A DNA stretch of 64,000 bases from a virus: positions 1-64,000 of IMG/VR virus record IMGVR_UViG_3300030104_002782. One strand, written 5' to 3'. Position 1 is the first letter of the stretch. Each line of letters begins with the position of its first letter. This document shows positions 24,663 through 35,044 of the stretch, piece by piece. The notes below the pieces were generated by a model. The model saw only the letters and a program-made list of their open reading frames with translations. It was not told the DNA's origin and made no database searches. The translations under genes and the position numbers were made by a program.

Positions 24663-27600
24663 CAAAGACAGTTACAACAAAGTACAATTTTTGGTTAGCA
24701 GGTTACTATGACAACTTTGCTTCTGCTAGATGCGTAGCAGACGACCTTAATGACGCTAACGCAAGAACACTAGACCACACTAAAACACATTTTGGTTCTG
24801 CTTTAGGTGGAAACGCAAGACTTAATTCTAGATTTAGATATTCCTATCCCGATAGAGTAAGAACAGGTACTTATTTTTTAGACGCACCTAATGGTACGGG
24901 TTGGGCGTATCTAGGTTCTAATGAAGCATTTAGCAGTATTACGGCAGTTACAGATGCTCTTACACATAATTCTTCTTTTGCTGATTGGCTAAAATATGAC
25001 ATGTATAGAGATAATGTAGATAGTAATACTATTTCGCAATCCAAACCTAAACATCCCTCTTCTATTCTTGCGAATAGACAAAGATTTGCAGGTGCGGCTG
25101 GTGATTCTTACCTAGCATTTTTTAACGGTCACGAAACTGCTGGAAAATACTATTGCCCTGTAGGAGATATGGATTTTAGTTGGGCTGCTGCGCCCCTTAC
25201 ACAAGGGAATAAAGAAAGAACAGGTGGGACTTATGATGATAATGCTGGCAATCCTGTTCCTTTTATGCAATACGGTCATACATCTAGTCTATACCCTTCT
25301 CATGTACCTGCTTCTGCAAATACTTATGCTTTAGTATCTTTTGCTAGCGTATATGCAAGCGAAGAACCAAAAATTACTACTGCAACTGAATATGCAGAAA
25401 CATATTCACATATAATTACAAGTCCCTCTAAAAATAACTTTTTTATTCATAATCTATACATTCCCGCAGAGGCAGGTTCTAGTGGCACACAAAGAATAAT
25501 GACATATGACGGCCCTCTTAGAATAAAAGGTCTTGGAGAAAGTTTTCATTTGCGAATTGCAGTAGACAATCCAATTCAAACTTTTTCCGGAAATTACATA
25601 GATTTTGCTTATTCTCTAAAGATAGGTTACAAATCTAGTGCTACTTACAATAAATCTACAAACGCTTTTAGTGATACTGCTAGTATAGCAACAGTACCTA
25701 TAACTTTAGCAGATATGGGATTACAAACAGCAGATATAGCAAAATACAAAGAAGGAGTGCCAGACGCACTACCTTTGGATATGATGTGGGCTGATATAGA
25801 AGTTGTTTTTGACTTTAGTGCTAATACTTGGAAAGCATACGCAAATGGAAATACTAGTCATTTCGCAACCGGCTCTGTAGACACATCTGTAGAAGAATTA
25901 ACTGCTATTGGCTGGTCTTTAGATACAACTTGGGCGCGTGGCACTAGTACCTTCGGAACACTAGTTACTATGATTGATAGAGCCGCTATTGCTTTGCCAC
26001 TTACAAATAAGTTTGATGGTACAATTCCCGCCCCTGTAGAAAAGTTTTCTTTAAGTAGAGGTACTAACAGAATAAGTACCTGTAGTGTTACAATAGCAGA
26101 TGATGATAATTCTTATAATCTATTAGCACTAACTACAGGTGTGGCTACAAGCGAATGGAAATTACTATGCTTTTTAGATAATGAGGATAGACCTTTTTGG
26201 CAAGGAGTAGTAAACAGCATTACTCATAAACAAAATAATAAAAATCAAACTCTAAGTACAACCATAAAAGCAGAAGATTCTCTAAGTATTTTAGATAGAA
26301 CACTTCCTATCTGGGAACACGGTCAAAACTCCTACATTACTTTAAGTAATCATATATCTATGGCTAGCACAGTAGATAAAAGAATAGAAGAAACTACTGC
26401 TATATCTAATACTTTGTTAATGGGTAGTGCTACTTTAAGTTACAAAGGTAGCGAATTAGGTTTTAGCAAATATGATACAGATAAATACTCTGGCGGCTTT
26501 AGTCCTATAACAGATAGTAGAACACAACTTCATTCCGGTACTCCTATTCAGATGTATATTAACGAAGATAGTGACGGCCCTAACGATGTTGAAAACGAAT
26601 GGGAGGGAGATGATGTTTTAGAAATAGTAAGTCACCATCCATTTAACAGTGTTGATAGAGAGTTTTGGGTAAAGTTTGATGAAAGGATTTATACTTCTAC
26701 CCCTACATCTCAAACACATATTGATACTTACGGTAATTTTAGTGATGGTGATACTTTTGTTGTAAAAGGTACTGCTTATGATGGTACATATACAATAAAT
26801 CAAATGTATACGCAAAAAGATTTAACTACTGCCGAAGATACATGGTTTGTTAGGATAAGAACAACAGACACATCGGGAAATGTAGCAACAGATAGATTGT
26901 TTACTGCTACAGATGTAGTATCGTTAAATGCAGATTATGACGGTAAAAGACTTATTAAAATTACAGCATCTTCGGCACATAATCTTTTAGAAGGAGACGA
27001 GTTTATGTTCCCTGTAGGATTAACTCTTTCGGGTTCCTCTTCTAACATGGAACATTTTGCTGCTAGACCATTACAAGTTTTCCATGTAGAGTCTGCTACT
27101 GTTCTTCATGTTTTAGTAGAAAGATGGCCTTATGCAGTTGGAGATAGTAAAACTATATCAAGTAATACAGGTATGGCTTATGACCTAAGCAAAATAAATG
27201 GTAAAGACTCTAAGTCTTATCCTAAGACATCTCCCGTACTTTACAAATCAAATACAATTACCAATCAGATACCACAAGATGTTACCAAATACAGAAATAT
27301 ACATGCTAGATGGATGAGGGATTTGCCGCAATCTACTTGGTTCAAAGCACAGTTTGGTGTAATCGCAGCAGAACCTTATTGGAGACATGGTATAGGCTCA
27401 TTCCTTCACACACCATTTACTGCTGCTCAAGCAGCACTAATGACAGGTGCAGGTGGCACAGATTGGAACGCTGATGGTACTACCAAAGTACCTACTATGG
27501 AGGGTGATTTAACAACATCCTCTACAACACTTACTTTAAGAGATGCTGCTTTATGGTGGTACATAAAACACAATAGGCTAAAGGAGTTTATTATAGACTT

Positions 27601-30600
27601 AGTAGATAAAGACACAGGAGACCATCAGTATATCATAGGTAACAATGTTACCACTCCAACAAACTATGATACTATGTCGTGGCACACTAGCGGATATTTC
27701 TATACAGGAGGAGGCGCACATGGTTTTGTCGAAGGGCAGATAATTGTTCATAGAGGATTTACTCAAGAACACTTAAATGGGCCAATGATGATAAAAGAAG
27801 TAGTTGCTTCAAATCAATACACCACTTATAGGATAGAGCAATTTAATGCAAATGACTCCTCATTTGCATATCTAAAAGCAAAATACAGAGGAGAAAGTAA
27901 TTGGTCTGACGGTAATAGTAGATGGTATGCAGACCCAGATAACATTACTGCTACTTTAGTACAACCTTCGTCTGGTGCTGATTATGCGCCCGATGCAGAC
28001 TCCGGAGGGGTATATCACGGTACTGTAAATCTTACAGGTCTTAAAGGAGTTAAAAGAGATTGGAATAGAGCAAACACTATCTATAGTCTTAGAAAAGTAG
28101 ATGAAAGTAATGGCTACAAACATCTATGGGCTTTATGGGCTGATATGAGAAATGATGGTACTGCTGATGCAGACGGTGGTTATCGCAAATCTGATTTTAA
28201 TTTGCTTTTACCTACATCCCAGAAGTATTCAGTTAATCTTACTTTTGCTAATCAATTTGACGAATATGGTTTACCAGATACTTTTTGCGATTTGAAAGTA
28301 GGAGAAGATTTAGATATATGGTCTCTTGATGCTACAGAAGAACCATTTACGGGTACTGCTTGGGAGGCTCTTGAAGGTGGTTCAAACGAAGAACCATTCG
28401 ACCAATATCATAATTGGAAAGATAAGGGAGGCGCAGTATGTCTAGTGGATGTGTCCCGTTTTTGGAATCTAAATACTGCTGCTTGTGGTGGCAGACCCGG
28501 CTACAATAGCGGTGGTTTAGCAGACTTTGGAGATTACGAAACCAATTCTACAGGTTTCCCTTATCTTATTGATAATTATTGGAAACATGCAGTAGCAAAT
28601 CGCAAAAATATAACAGAAGATACTCACTTTGTAAAATATCATAAAAACGCTGATTATTTCATAAATGACGGTACTCACTTAATGAGAGATATTGCAGTAA
28701 CAGATACCGTCATTTATTTAGACGATGCAAGTCAATTCGCAAGTAGTGGCTATGGAGTAATACAATGCACAGGAGGAGGGTCAGACCGTGACTCTGAAAA
28801 GACTAATTATTATTTTTATTGGTCTGGTAAAACTACTGTTCTAATAGATAATCAACCATATGATAAATTAACAGGAGTATATATTACTACCTATGAAGTA
28901 GTAACCGGCCCTAAAAATGTAATAGACCAATTAAAAGTAGACCAAGCAGCAAGCGCAACAGGTAGCGAAGTTGCTATTGGTAGTAATGAGTTTAGAACAA
29001 CAGATGTAGAAGGTAATTTTGATACTGTAAGAGTATACAATACTCCCGCAGCATTGTTTAGTTTTAGATTATTAATGAATATATCTGGTAAAATTAAATC
29101 TCTTAACTCTGGCACATACTTTGCACACGATAAACTTAGGTATATGCAGACATTACTTCTAACAGATAGTTGGGCTACCAATGCAACACTTCCTTGTATC
29201 TGGGATATACAGAATGTGCCTAAGACTAGTGATTTAGGAGGGGAAGATTACGGTTCTGTTCACGATGCTAGAGGGCAGACTATTATGACTTTGCTAAATG
29301 ATATGAAAACCAAAGAAGGAAATGGTAGTGGTGGAGGACTAAAGACCTTTTCTTGGATGATAGGTAGAGATAATAGATTAGACTTTAGAGAAAGTTATGC
29401 TAGCGGTCATACATTTAATAGAAATAATCTAAAGGTCTCTGATTTAAGCACAACAGCAGGTACTCAGATAACAAATGTAAGAGTATACTATAATGGAAAC
29501 TCTGCGTTTGCAGACCACCCAGAACCTTCTGGTTCAGATGTCAGATGGAGAGTATTAAATTATCCAAACATTTTTAACAGAGAAGAAGCCTTGTCTTTAG
29601 CAAAACAAGAATACCTTAGAGAAAAGGACTCTAGAGTAAGCATAAGTGCAGAAATAATTAGGCCATCGGGAGATACAAATGTAATGACAGATGGTGGCAG
29701 GTACGGATATGTTGCAGATGTATGTAGAAACTTAACTAGAAAGTACACACAATCTTTGGGTTGGTGGACTAATACTTTAGGCGGCTCTCCGTTCTTTGGT
29801 ATTCAAAATGCTTTGGATTGTGGCTCACTTAATTCGGAGGCTAACATAACTACTTCGTCTTTGTTATACGCAAGCACATACTCTAATGCAGTAGGTTATG
29901 ATTCAGACCACGCAGCAGACCATAGATGGAGACTAGGCATAGTATCTACAAATAGTGCTGGTGCAGCACCTACTAGCCCACCTGCAAGTGGTAAAATATA
30001 CAGGGTATCTACAGGGCCAGATGTATACAAGTGGGCTTACGATGGTAGCAGTTATGGTTCTAATGTTACATTTAGCAATACTAATACTTGGTACGAATTA
30101 GAGTCTACAGTTAGTGGAGTTACATACAAATTATCAGTATACAATATAAACACCTCTCATGCCTCTGCTACACAAGAAGTAACTATGTATTATGACAGAG
30201 CAACTAGAAGGCATGGTAACGCTTACTATTGGTACGGAACAAACTCTTTATCCCCCGCTATACAAGTAGTACATGTAGATAAAGATACTAACAAAGTTAG
30301 TGCTACTTCAAGTAATGAATTAAGACTTGCGATTGCATATCACGCTGGTAGTACGGCTCAGACTGCTACCTTCAAATTATTTGCTTTAGATTATGCCTTT
30401 GATGAAGGAATAGGTGCTGGCCCTGTACCACCATTATTTACTGCTGCTACTTTAGAAGGTTCTTCTTCTGTAGTGATTGATGGTAACGGTATGTTTGAAT
30501 TAACACTACCTTCATCTTATGATAGTAGTACACCAAAGGTAATCTTTTCAGCAGATATAGATTATTTGCGAGATGTTATGGATAGAAGATTGTATCAGAC

Positions 30601-31750
30601 TACTCCTAAAAATGCACATAATATGCCATTAGATAGTACATACTCATCCTTTGATACAGATAGTCCATTCCCATTAGGGGTTAGGCAGTATGACGATTTA
30701 GGGCCAATGGCAGATAGAAGGGCGGCTTGGTATGCACCTAGGCTACATATTGTAGACGACCTTAATTTCACGCCAGCAACAACCCTGTCCTATACAGATA
30801 CCCATGTAGATTTAAGTAACGAAACTATGGTTATAAGAGATGTCAATTGGCAACAAGACTGTACTAAGCACGAAAAGGTTACTATGAAACTAGAGAAGGT
30901 TGAAAGTCACTACGCTTATTCTATGGCTCAAGTATTTGCGAAAGAGACATCTCCTACAGGAGGTGGGGGAGGGTGGTACGATGGTAACGGTGACGATTAC
31001 AATCAACCGCCTATGGGTGGCGGATTCGGTAGTAGTGTAGGCCCAATGTCTATACTAACCACTTCTAGCAACATCAATGACGACGGTCAGAGTCAATTCA
31101 CAGGTCTGACTTCTAATCAGATGTCTAAGACCTTGATAAGGGGTCTTAAAGGCAGAGCAGACTTCGGGGGCGACAAGAACGCCTCTGGCGCAACATGGGG
31201 TGTCCTAGGTAGCAAAAACACAGGGATAACATCCTCATTCGATAGAGCGATTGATGGTCTCGACACAACATCCGGTTCATCCGGTTCTGCGATTGCTACT
31301 TCTGATGGATTTACATTAGCAGGTATATCAGACCCAGAGGTGGGTCAGCAAGGAGAGGTGCATAGTCATACTCTCAATGTGCGAGTACCTAATGATACTA
31401 GTAGCGGATATGTGTCTGTCCTTGCTAGTATTTCCCTACCATCTATCACTAGTGGAGGAAACGCAGAAATAACAACTACAGTTACTTGTAAAGAAACTTC
31501 TGCTTCTATTAGTAGCACTAAGATTATTACGCAAGGAGTTAGTAATGCTAATACTATCTTATTACCTACTCAATTCTTGAACGGGGCTGGTACTGCGAAT
31601 AACACTCTGATAGTGACCTTTGAAAGAAAGCCAGCACAGGGTAACGATTCAGCAGGTTATCAGTCTCTTGTGATACACAATGTATCGGTCAATGTAAGAA
31701 GGTATAACAAGCCAGCAGTAGCCCAAAGCAACTCATTCAAAGCCTATTAA
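24659..31750 (+). CDS. Giant tail hub/baseplate protein
   Basis: A 2363-residue beta-rich protein, last of the structural operon. Residues ~230-450 look like a jelly-roll/LamG-type insertion. Residues ~455-560 (FSLSRGTNRISTCSVTIADD then FWQGVVNSITHKQ and LSILDRTLPIW) resemble the hub domain of late-control/gp27-like tail proteins. A second hub-like piece is NREEALSLAKQEYLREKDSR. A beta module (VIYLDDASQFASSGYG ... YWSGK) matches one in the adaptor gene. A Gly-rich linker precedes a C-terminal beta domain, a likely receptor-binding tip. Enzymatic motifs were not recognised. Confidence 0.7.
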   Translation: MTKTVTTKYNFWLAGYYDNFASARCVADDLNDANARTLDHTKTHFGSALGGNARLNSRFRYSYPDRVRTGTYFLDAPNGTGWAYLGSNEAFSSITAVTDALTHNSSFADWLKYDMYRDNVDSNTISQSKPKHPSSILANRQRFAGAAGDSYLAFFNGHETAGKYYCPVGDMDFSWAAAPLTQGNKERTGGTYDDNAGNPVPFMQYGHTSSLYPSHVPASANTYALVSFASVYASEEPKITTATEYAETYSHIITSPSKNNFFIHNLYIPAEAGSSGTQRIMTYDGPLRIKGLGESFHLRIAVDNPIQTFSGNYIDFAYSLKIGYKSSATYNKSTNAFSDTASIATVPITLADMGLQTADIAKYKEGVPDALPLDMMWADIEVVFDFSANTWKAYANGNTSHFATGSVDTSVEELTAIGWSLDTTWARGTSTFGTLVTMIDRAAIALPLTNKFDGTIPAPVEKFSLSRGTNRISTCSVTIADDDNSYNLLALTTGVATSEWKLLCFLDNEDRPFWQGVVNSITHKQNNKNQTLSTTIKAEDSLSILDRTLPIWEHGQNSYITLSNHISMASTVDKRIEETTAISNTLLMGSATLSYKGSELGFSKYDTDKYSGGFSPITDSRTQLHSGTPIQMYINEDSDGPNDVENEWEGDDVLEIVSHHPFNSVDREFWVKFDERIYTSTPTSQTHIDTYGNFSDGDTFVVKGTAYDGTYTINQMYTQKDLTTAEDTWFVRIRTTDTSGNVATDRLFTATDVVSLNADYDGKRLIKITASSAHNLLEGDEFMFPVGLTLSGSSSNMEHFAARPLQVFHVESATVLHVLVERWPYAVGDSKTISSNTGMAYDLSKINGKDSKSYPKTSPVLYKSNTITNQIPQDVTKYRNIHARWMRDLPQSTWFKAQFGVIAAEPYWRHGIGSFLHTPFTAAQAALMTGAGGTDWNADGTTKVPTMEGDLTTSSTTLTLRDAALWWYIKHNRLKEFIIDLVDKDTGDHQYIIGNNVTTPTNYDTMSWHTSGYFYTGGGAHGFVEGQIIVHRGFTQEHLNGPMMIKEVVASNQYTTYRIEQFNANDSSFAYLKAKYRGESNWSDGNSRWYADPDNITATLVQPSSGADYAPDADSGGVYHGTVNLTGLKGVKRDWNRANTIYSLRKVDESNGYKHLWALWADMRNDGTADADGGYRKSDFNLLLPTSQKYSVNLTFANQFDEYGLPDTFCDLKVGEDLDIWSLDATEEPFTGTAWEALEGGSNEEPFDQYHNWKDKGGAVCLVDVSRFWNLNTAACGGRPGYNSGGLADFGDYETNSTGFPYLIDNYWKHAVANRKNITEDTHFVKYHKNADYFINDGTHLMRDIAVTDTVIYLDDASQFASSGYGVIQCTGGGSDRDSEKTNYYFYWSGKTTVLIDNQPYDKLTGVYITTYEVVTGPKNVIDQLKVDQAASATGSEVAIGSNEFRTTDVEGNFDTVRVYNTPAALFSFRLLMNISGKIKSLNSGTYFAHDKLRYMQTLLLTDSWATNATLPCIWDIQNVPKTSDLGGEDYGSVHDARGQTIMTLLNDMKTKEGNGSGGGLKTFSWMIGRDNRLDFRESYASGHTFNRNNLKVSDLSTTAGTQITNVRVYYNGNSAFADHPEPSGSDVRWRVLNYPNIFNREEALSLAKQEYLREKDSRVSISAEIIRPSGDTNVMTDGGRYGYVADVCRNLTRKYTQSLGWWTNTLGGSPFFGIQNALDCGSLNSEANITTSSLLYASTYSNAVGYDSDHAADHRWRLGIVSTNSAGAAPTSPPASGKIYRVSTGPDVYKWAYDGSSYGSNVTFSNTNTWYELESTVSGVTYKLSVYNINTSHASATQEVTMYYDRATRRHGNAYYWYGTNSLSPAIQVVHVDKDTNKVSATSSNELRLAIAYHAGSTAQTATFKLFALDYAFDEGIGAGPVPPLFTAATLEGSSSVVIDGNGMFELTLPSSYDSSTPKVIFSADIDYLRDVMDRRLYQTTPKNAHNMPLDSTYSSFDTDSPFPLGVRQYDDLGPMADRRAAWYAPRLHIVDDLNFTPATTLSYTDTHVDLSNETMVIRDVNWQQDCTKHEKVTMKLEKVESHYAYSMAQVFAKETSPTGGGGGWYDGNGDDYNQPPMGGGFGSSVGPMSILTTSSNINDDGQSQFTGLTSNQMSKTLIRGLKGRADFGGDKNASGATWGVLGSKNTGITSSFDRAIDGLDTTSGSSGSAIATSDGFTLAGISDPEVGQQGEVHSHTLNVRVPNDTSSGYVSVLASISLPSITSGGNAEITTTVTCKETSASISSTKIITQGVSNANTILLPTQFLNGAGTANNTLIVTFERKPAQGNDSAGYQSLVIHNVSVNVRRYNKPAVAQSNSFKAY

Positions 31751-31853
31751 TGGGTGAGCCGAGGAGTTGGGGTGAGAAACCATTATGCCAAAGAGGAAGC
31801 CAAAACAATGAAGGAAACTCCCCGACTCAACACTACATTAGTCATAAGGACTT

Positions 31854-32561
31854 TTAAGGTTTCCACTCTTTGCGAAGGCTTTTGATTCTTCTAGCAAGAA
31901 CCCTACCCACTCCTTTGATTTTCATTAAGTCTTTCAGTCTGACCTTAGTCTTTAGCAAATTAGGTATGGATTTGTATTGGTCTAGCAATCTTTCTGCTAT
32001 ATCTTGACTTACTCCTTGTATTCCCATAAGAGCAAGCATCCTTGGGTCGGTAGGTAGACTCTTGATTCTAGTAGCGGGTTTTAGCGTAGAACCCATCTGC
32101 TTCTTTAGATGCGATACCGCTAACCACTCTACAAAATCATCCATACTAGGAAACTCAATAACTCGTATTTTTGGGAAATGTGAGTATACTACCATCTTAA
32201 ATGATTTAATAACTCTATTCATTTTTGCGATTTCCCTAGAAATCTCGTTTGCCTTGGCCTTTCTACCTTTGAAATAAGGTTTTAGTTGAGTCCCATAGAT
32301 AGCAAGAAAAGGCATTTCGCAAGACTCACTCAATTCGTGTAATTGATGATTGATTGTTCTACCATTCCTACCTATCCCTAGAATAGTGCGATACAAGTCG
32401 TTTATCTCTTTTGCTTCAATAGCCCAATCACCAATGATATAATCACCATACTGTAGCCTCTTAACCATTACTTCGCCTTTCGGGTCTACCTTTCTATTGC
32501 CACAGGCTACATACAGTTTGTGAAGAAGTTTTTCATTCTCCCTATCATCTGCATATATCAT
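31854..32561 (-). CDS. ERCC4/XPF-type nuclease with helix-hairpin-helix end
   Basis: The N-terminus shows the XPF nuclease signature: YADDREN (residues 3-9), then GDYIIGDWAIEAKE around 39-52, with Asp, Glu and Lys of the active site. The C-terminal ~70 residues hold two helix-hairpin-helix motifs (LALMGIQGVSQDIAERLL; LMKIKGVGRVLARRI) for DNA binding. It probably cuts branched DNA during replication or recombination. The frame reaches back to a GTG at 32594, but ATG 32561 has a TATA box 26 bp upstream. It converges with the tail gene; the 103-bp gap between them shows no clear terminator. Confidence 0.85.
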   Translation of the reverse strand: MIYADDRENEKLLHKLYVACGNRKVDPKGEVMVKRLQYGDYIIGDWAIEAKEINDLYRTILGIGRNGRTINHQLHELSESCEMPFLAIYGTQLKPYFKGRKAKANEISREIAKMNRVIKSFKMVVYSHFPKIRVIEFPSMDDFVEWLAVSHLKKQMGSTLKPATRIKSLPTDPRMLALMGIQGVSQDIAERLLDQYKSIPNLLKTKVRLKDLMKIKGVGRVLARRIKSLRKEWKP

Positions 32562-32581
32562 ATGGTATGCTGGTACTATGT

Positions 32582-32590
32582 GGTATAAAA
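32582..32590 (-). promoter_or_regulatory. TATA box of the ERCC4 nuclease gene
   Basis: TTTTATACC on the minus strand lies 26 bp before ATG 32561 and just after the primase stop codon, consistent with a leaderless start. Confidence 0.5.
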
Positions 32591-32602
32591 CCACATCCCT
32601 TA

Positions 32603-33595
32603 TTATCTACGACAATACCAGCAACTTTCACCGCTACATAGATTATGTTTGCGATACCACAGTGGAGAAGGGGCGTTTCGATAGCGTTGCATACCAACAA
32701 CATACTTTCTAGTAGTGAATACATTGTAGTCAGTCCAACCCAGAGTTGCTATGAAATCGCAAATCTGGTTTGCTATCTCTGTCTTTTCTGATTCATCCAA
32801 GTCTTTAGGGTCGGCATACCAACGAAGTTGTCTACTCATTTCTTGTACGAGAGCGACACGCACATGATGAGGGGGATTAGATACTCTAATCGCCCTGTCT
32901 AGACAGGTAGGTAGTGCTACCTCTCCCTCGTGATTACCTACCTTTACTGTGCTAGTTTCGCCCTTTGCTACTCTCTCTTGATACGGATTCTCTGCATTCC
33001 AAAGAACCAAGTCAAAACAAGACTCCACATCATAAGTACCCAAGAAAGGGTCTAGTAAAGAGTTTTGCGAAGTAGGTCTCTTAGGTATCTCATAACCAAG
33101 AGGATTGACTAAGAATAATCTAGGGTCAATTACTACACACCATCTGCCCCTAGTGGTATTGTAAGTATTAGGGACACGAGTTAGTTTTTCCGGATAACCC
33201 ACACCGTCTAGGCTCTGTAGACCTACCGCCATCTCCCTCTGATACCTATCTAGGTGCAAAGCCCACTGACGACCTCTAACAGGGCGTTTGAAGAATTGGT
33301 GAACATGAAAGCCTCTGCCGGTAGCAACAAGCCTAACTTCGCCTTTGAGTCTAGCAATAAGGCTAGCCACATCTTTCTTAACAGTCTCCATGTCATATTC
33401 TTCGGTAGTATCGAAGTCCCACCAAGCCCTATCCATGATTACAGTATCATAGTCTGTCAAATCCTCAAAGGAATACAGGCTAGTGTAGATATTGCTTTTG
33501 CCATTGAGAGTATCAATGTATTTACGGAAAGATGCAGAGTCTTTGCATCCCTGTCTCTTTAGCCCTATCTGTCGAGGGAATCTAAGGGTTGTCAT
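32603..33595 (-). CDS. Archaeo-eukaryotic primase (PriS/PrimPol-like)
   Basis: A 330-residue primase with the three AEP motifs: WWDFDTT (residues 58-64, the metal-binding acidic pair), GRGFHVHQF (93-101, nucleotide-binding His) and a motif III-like LTRVPNTYNTTRG around 140-155. The C-terminus HNLCSGESCWYCRR is a likely zinc-binding end. ATG 33595 is chosen over the longer frame because it lies four bases after the previous stop and has a TATA box 26 bp upstream. It should prime DNA synthesis for the viral PolB. Confidence 0.8.
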   Translation of the reverse strand: MTTLRFPRQIGLKRQGCKDSASFRKYIDTLNGKSNIYTSLYSFEDLTDYDTVIMDRAWWDFDTTEEYDMETVKKDVASLIARLKGEVRLVATGRGFHVHQFFKRPVRGRQWALHLDRYQREMAVGLQSLDGVGYPEKLTRVPNTYNTTRGRWCVVIDPRLFLVNPLGYEIPKRPTSQNSLLDPFLGTYDVESCFDLVLWNAENPYQERVAKGETSTVKVGNHEGEVALPTCLDRAIRVSNPPHHVRVALVQEMSRQLRWYADPKDLDESEKTEIANQICDFIATLGWTDYNVFTTRKYVVGMQRYRNAPSPLWYRKHNLCSGESCWYCRR

Positions 33596-33599
33596 GGAA

Positions 33600-33764
33600 T
33601 CACCTATACATGGTGTCCTTATCAATCTGTTTATGACCGCATATAGAACAGGTATAATACTTTCGATTAGCAGTATCAATGTGTCCCGTTACTAGCATCA
33701 CAGGCTTAGAGTCTGCTTCTTCTGTTGATATTATAGCATCGCATTCTTCACAAAACATTGTCAT
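33600..33764 (-). CDS. 54-residue zinc-ribbon protein
   Basis: A small gene between the Cas4-like nuclease and primase genes. It has two cysteine pairs, FCEECD near the start and CSICGHK near residue 40, forming a one-zinc ribbon. Its ATG overlaps the stop of the Cas4-like gene (ATGA), indicating coupled translation. Probably a nucleic-acid or protein adaptor; exact role unknown. Confidence 0.65.
   Translation of the reverse strand: MTMFCEECDAIISTEEADSKPVMLVTGHIDTANRKYYTCSICGHKQIDKDTMYR
33614..33626 (-). promoter_or_regulatory. Primase promoter (TTGATAAGGACA class)
   Basis: ATTGATAAGGACA on the minus strand is centred about 26 bp before the primase ATG. The identical 13-mer precedes the gene at 43667-43936. 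It lies inside the upstream zinc-ribbon gene. Confidence 0.6.
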
Positions 33765-34702
33765 ATCATTTCACCCCATAGGTTTTCAAGTCCATTTCTT
33801 TCACTTTCGCAAGACATAGAGAAGTCACACCATTGGGGGCAGAAGTAATCATTCCACTTCATATCCCAATCGTGCGATTTGATACCATCTACTGCTTCTT
33901 TTAGAGATTTGTTGAATGATGTAATACTCCTTGAGTTTAGTTTCTCTACCACTAAGAACCCCTTAGAGCCTTCGGCAATAGCAACTTCTTTGCGAGAATT
34001 GGTATCTAACCAACCCCTTTCCGAACAAAGAACCCTATCCTCATCCCATTCCCCCCAATCATTTTTCCAGCCACACAATTCTGCGACAAACTTAGGGTTA
34101 AAAGCATCTGGGGATAGATAAGCAAAGTGAGTTATAGGTCTAGTCTCGCCCATAAGCCTAAGCATATGAGTATAGTAACACATCTCTTTGCGAGTCTTGC
34201 TAAACTTCATAGAGGCCATATTACCCGTCTTTAATTCATAGATGCAGAGACCGCCATCCGGATGAACGAGAATACCGTCAATAAGACCTACTAAGACTAC
34301 TTCATGTTCAGCATCCCATACAACTCTCTTGACTTCATACTCTACAGGCATGAAGTTTTCAAGACCCCATCTCTCGATACGACACTCTTCTAAGAAGGTA
34401 ATTACTTCATTAGCAGGGTCGTCTCTATCTTCGGGGATTAGTGGGCCTAGTGTGGACTGACCCTCCCAATTATCATACAGAGTCTCTAGGTTCGTGTGAA
34501 CATACTTTCCACGAGCCATAGCAGGGGTCTCTGGCATCCTCTTGTCTTTGAGTTGTACCCTAGACCACCAATACTTTCTAGGACATCCTCCGTAGCCTAC
34601 AAATGAGGACTTAGACATCCTTAGTAGTTTATCCTCATCGTTAGGGTCGTAACTACTATTTGCGTCTAATTCTTCAACAGACATCTCGGATGGGTCTTTC
34701 AT
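33761..34702 (-). CDS. Cas4/RecB-like exonuclease with iron-sulphur cysteines
   Basis: A PD-(D/E)xK nuclease. Motifs seen are GKYVH (His of motif I), GLIDGI (Asp) and YELKTG (Glu-x-Lys), plus a Gln/Tyr motif in CYYTHMLRL. A Cys near residue 40 (GGCPRKYWW) and three Cys near the end (CPQWCDFSMSC) match the 4Fe-4S cluster of Cas4 and AddB-type enzymes. Archaeal viruses often carry such nucleases for end resection; no CRISPR genes are near. Confidence 0.85.
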   Translation of the reverse strand: MKDPSEMSVEELDANSSYDPNDEDKLLRMSKSSFVGYGGCPRKYWWSRVQLKDKRMPETPAMARGKYVHTNLETLYDNWEGQSTLGPLIPEDRDDPANEVITFLEECRIERWGLENFMPVEYEVKRVVWDAEHEVVLVGLIDGILVHPDGGLCIYELKTGNMASMKFSKTRKEMCYYTHMLRLMGETRPITHFAYLSPDAFNPKFVAELCGWKNDWGEWDEDRVLCSERGWLDTNSRKEVAIAEGSKGFLVVEKLNSRSITSFNKSLKEAVDGIKSHDWDMKWNDYFCPQWCDFSMSCESERNGLENLWGEMI

Positions 34703-34706
34703 ACTA

Positions 34707-35006
34707 TCACTCTTCTTCTGCTAGAGGGAGAGTAGTCTGTTCTGTGTTATCCATAGGTTGTTCGCAATAAGGACATAACTCAACAGGCTCTATGCCATCA
34801 AGCATAGGAGTCCTAACTATACCTCCACAGTGATTACATTCTTGCTCATGGATAAGTCCATCTCTTTGAAGAATCTTCAAAATAAGCGTATTATGCTTCT
34901 CCAATTCCTGTGCTATCATGTTCAGAAAACCGTCTACACGGCTTACCATTACACTAATCTTTTCATCCAATTGTCTGATTGTCGGCTTCTTATTTCCTCG
35001 ACTCAT
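34707..35006 (-). CDS. Coiled-coil zinc-ribbon protein next to PolB
   Basis: About 99 residues from ATG 35006 (MSRGNKKPTIRQ); the longer frame overlaps the polB stop and is less likely. The first half is a helix with a heptad pattern. The second half has CNHCGG and CPYCEQP separated by 17 residues, a zinc ribbon, then an acidic tail. Position between polymerase and nuclease suggests a replication or transcription adaptor. Confidence 0.6.
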   Translation of the reverse strand: MSRGNKKPTIRQLDEKISVMVSRVDGFLNMIAQELEKHNTLILKILQRDGLIHEQECNHCGGIVRTPMLDGIEPVELCPYCEQPMDNTEQTTLPLAEEE

Positions 35007-35044
35007 ATTACATCCACGCACCCATGACCTATTAAAACTATTCC

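Noticed and set aside
31751-31853. Terminator between the convergent tail and ERCC4 genes
   Set aside because: Only an imperfect pairing of GAGTTGGGG with CCCCGACTC across a long loop and no T tract was seen.
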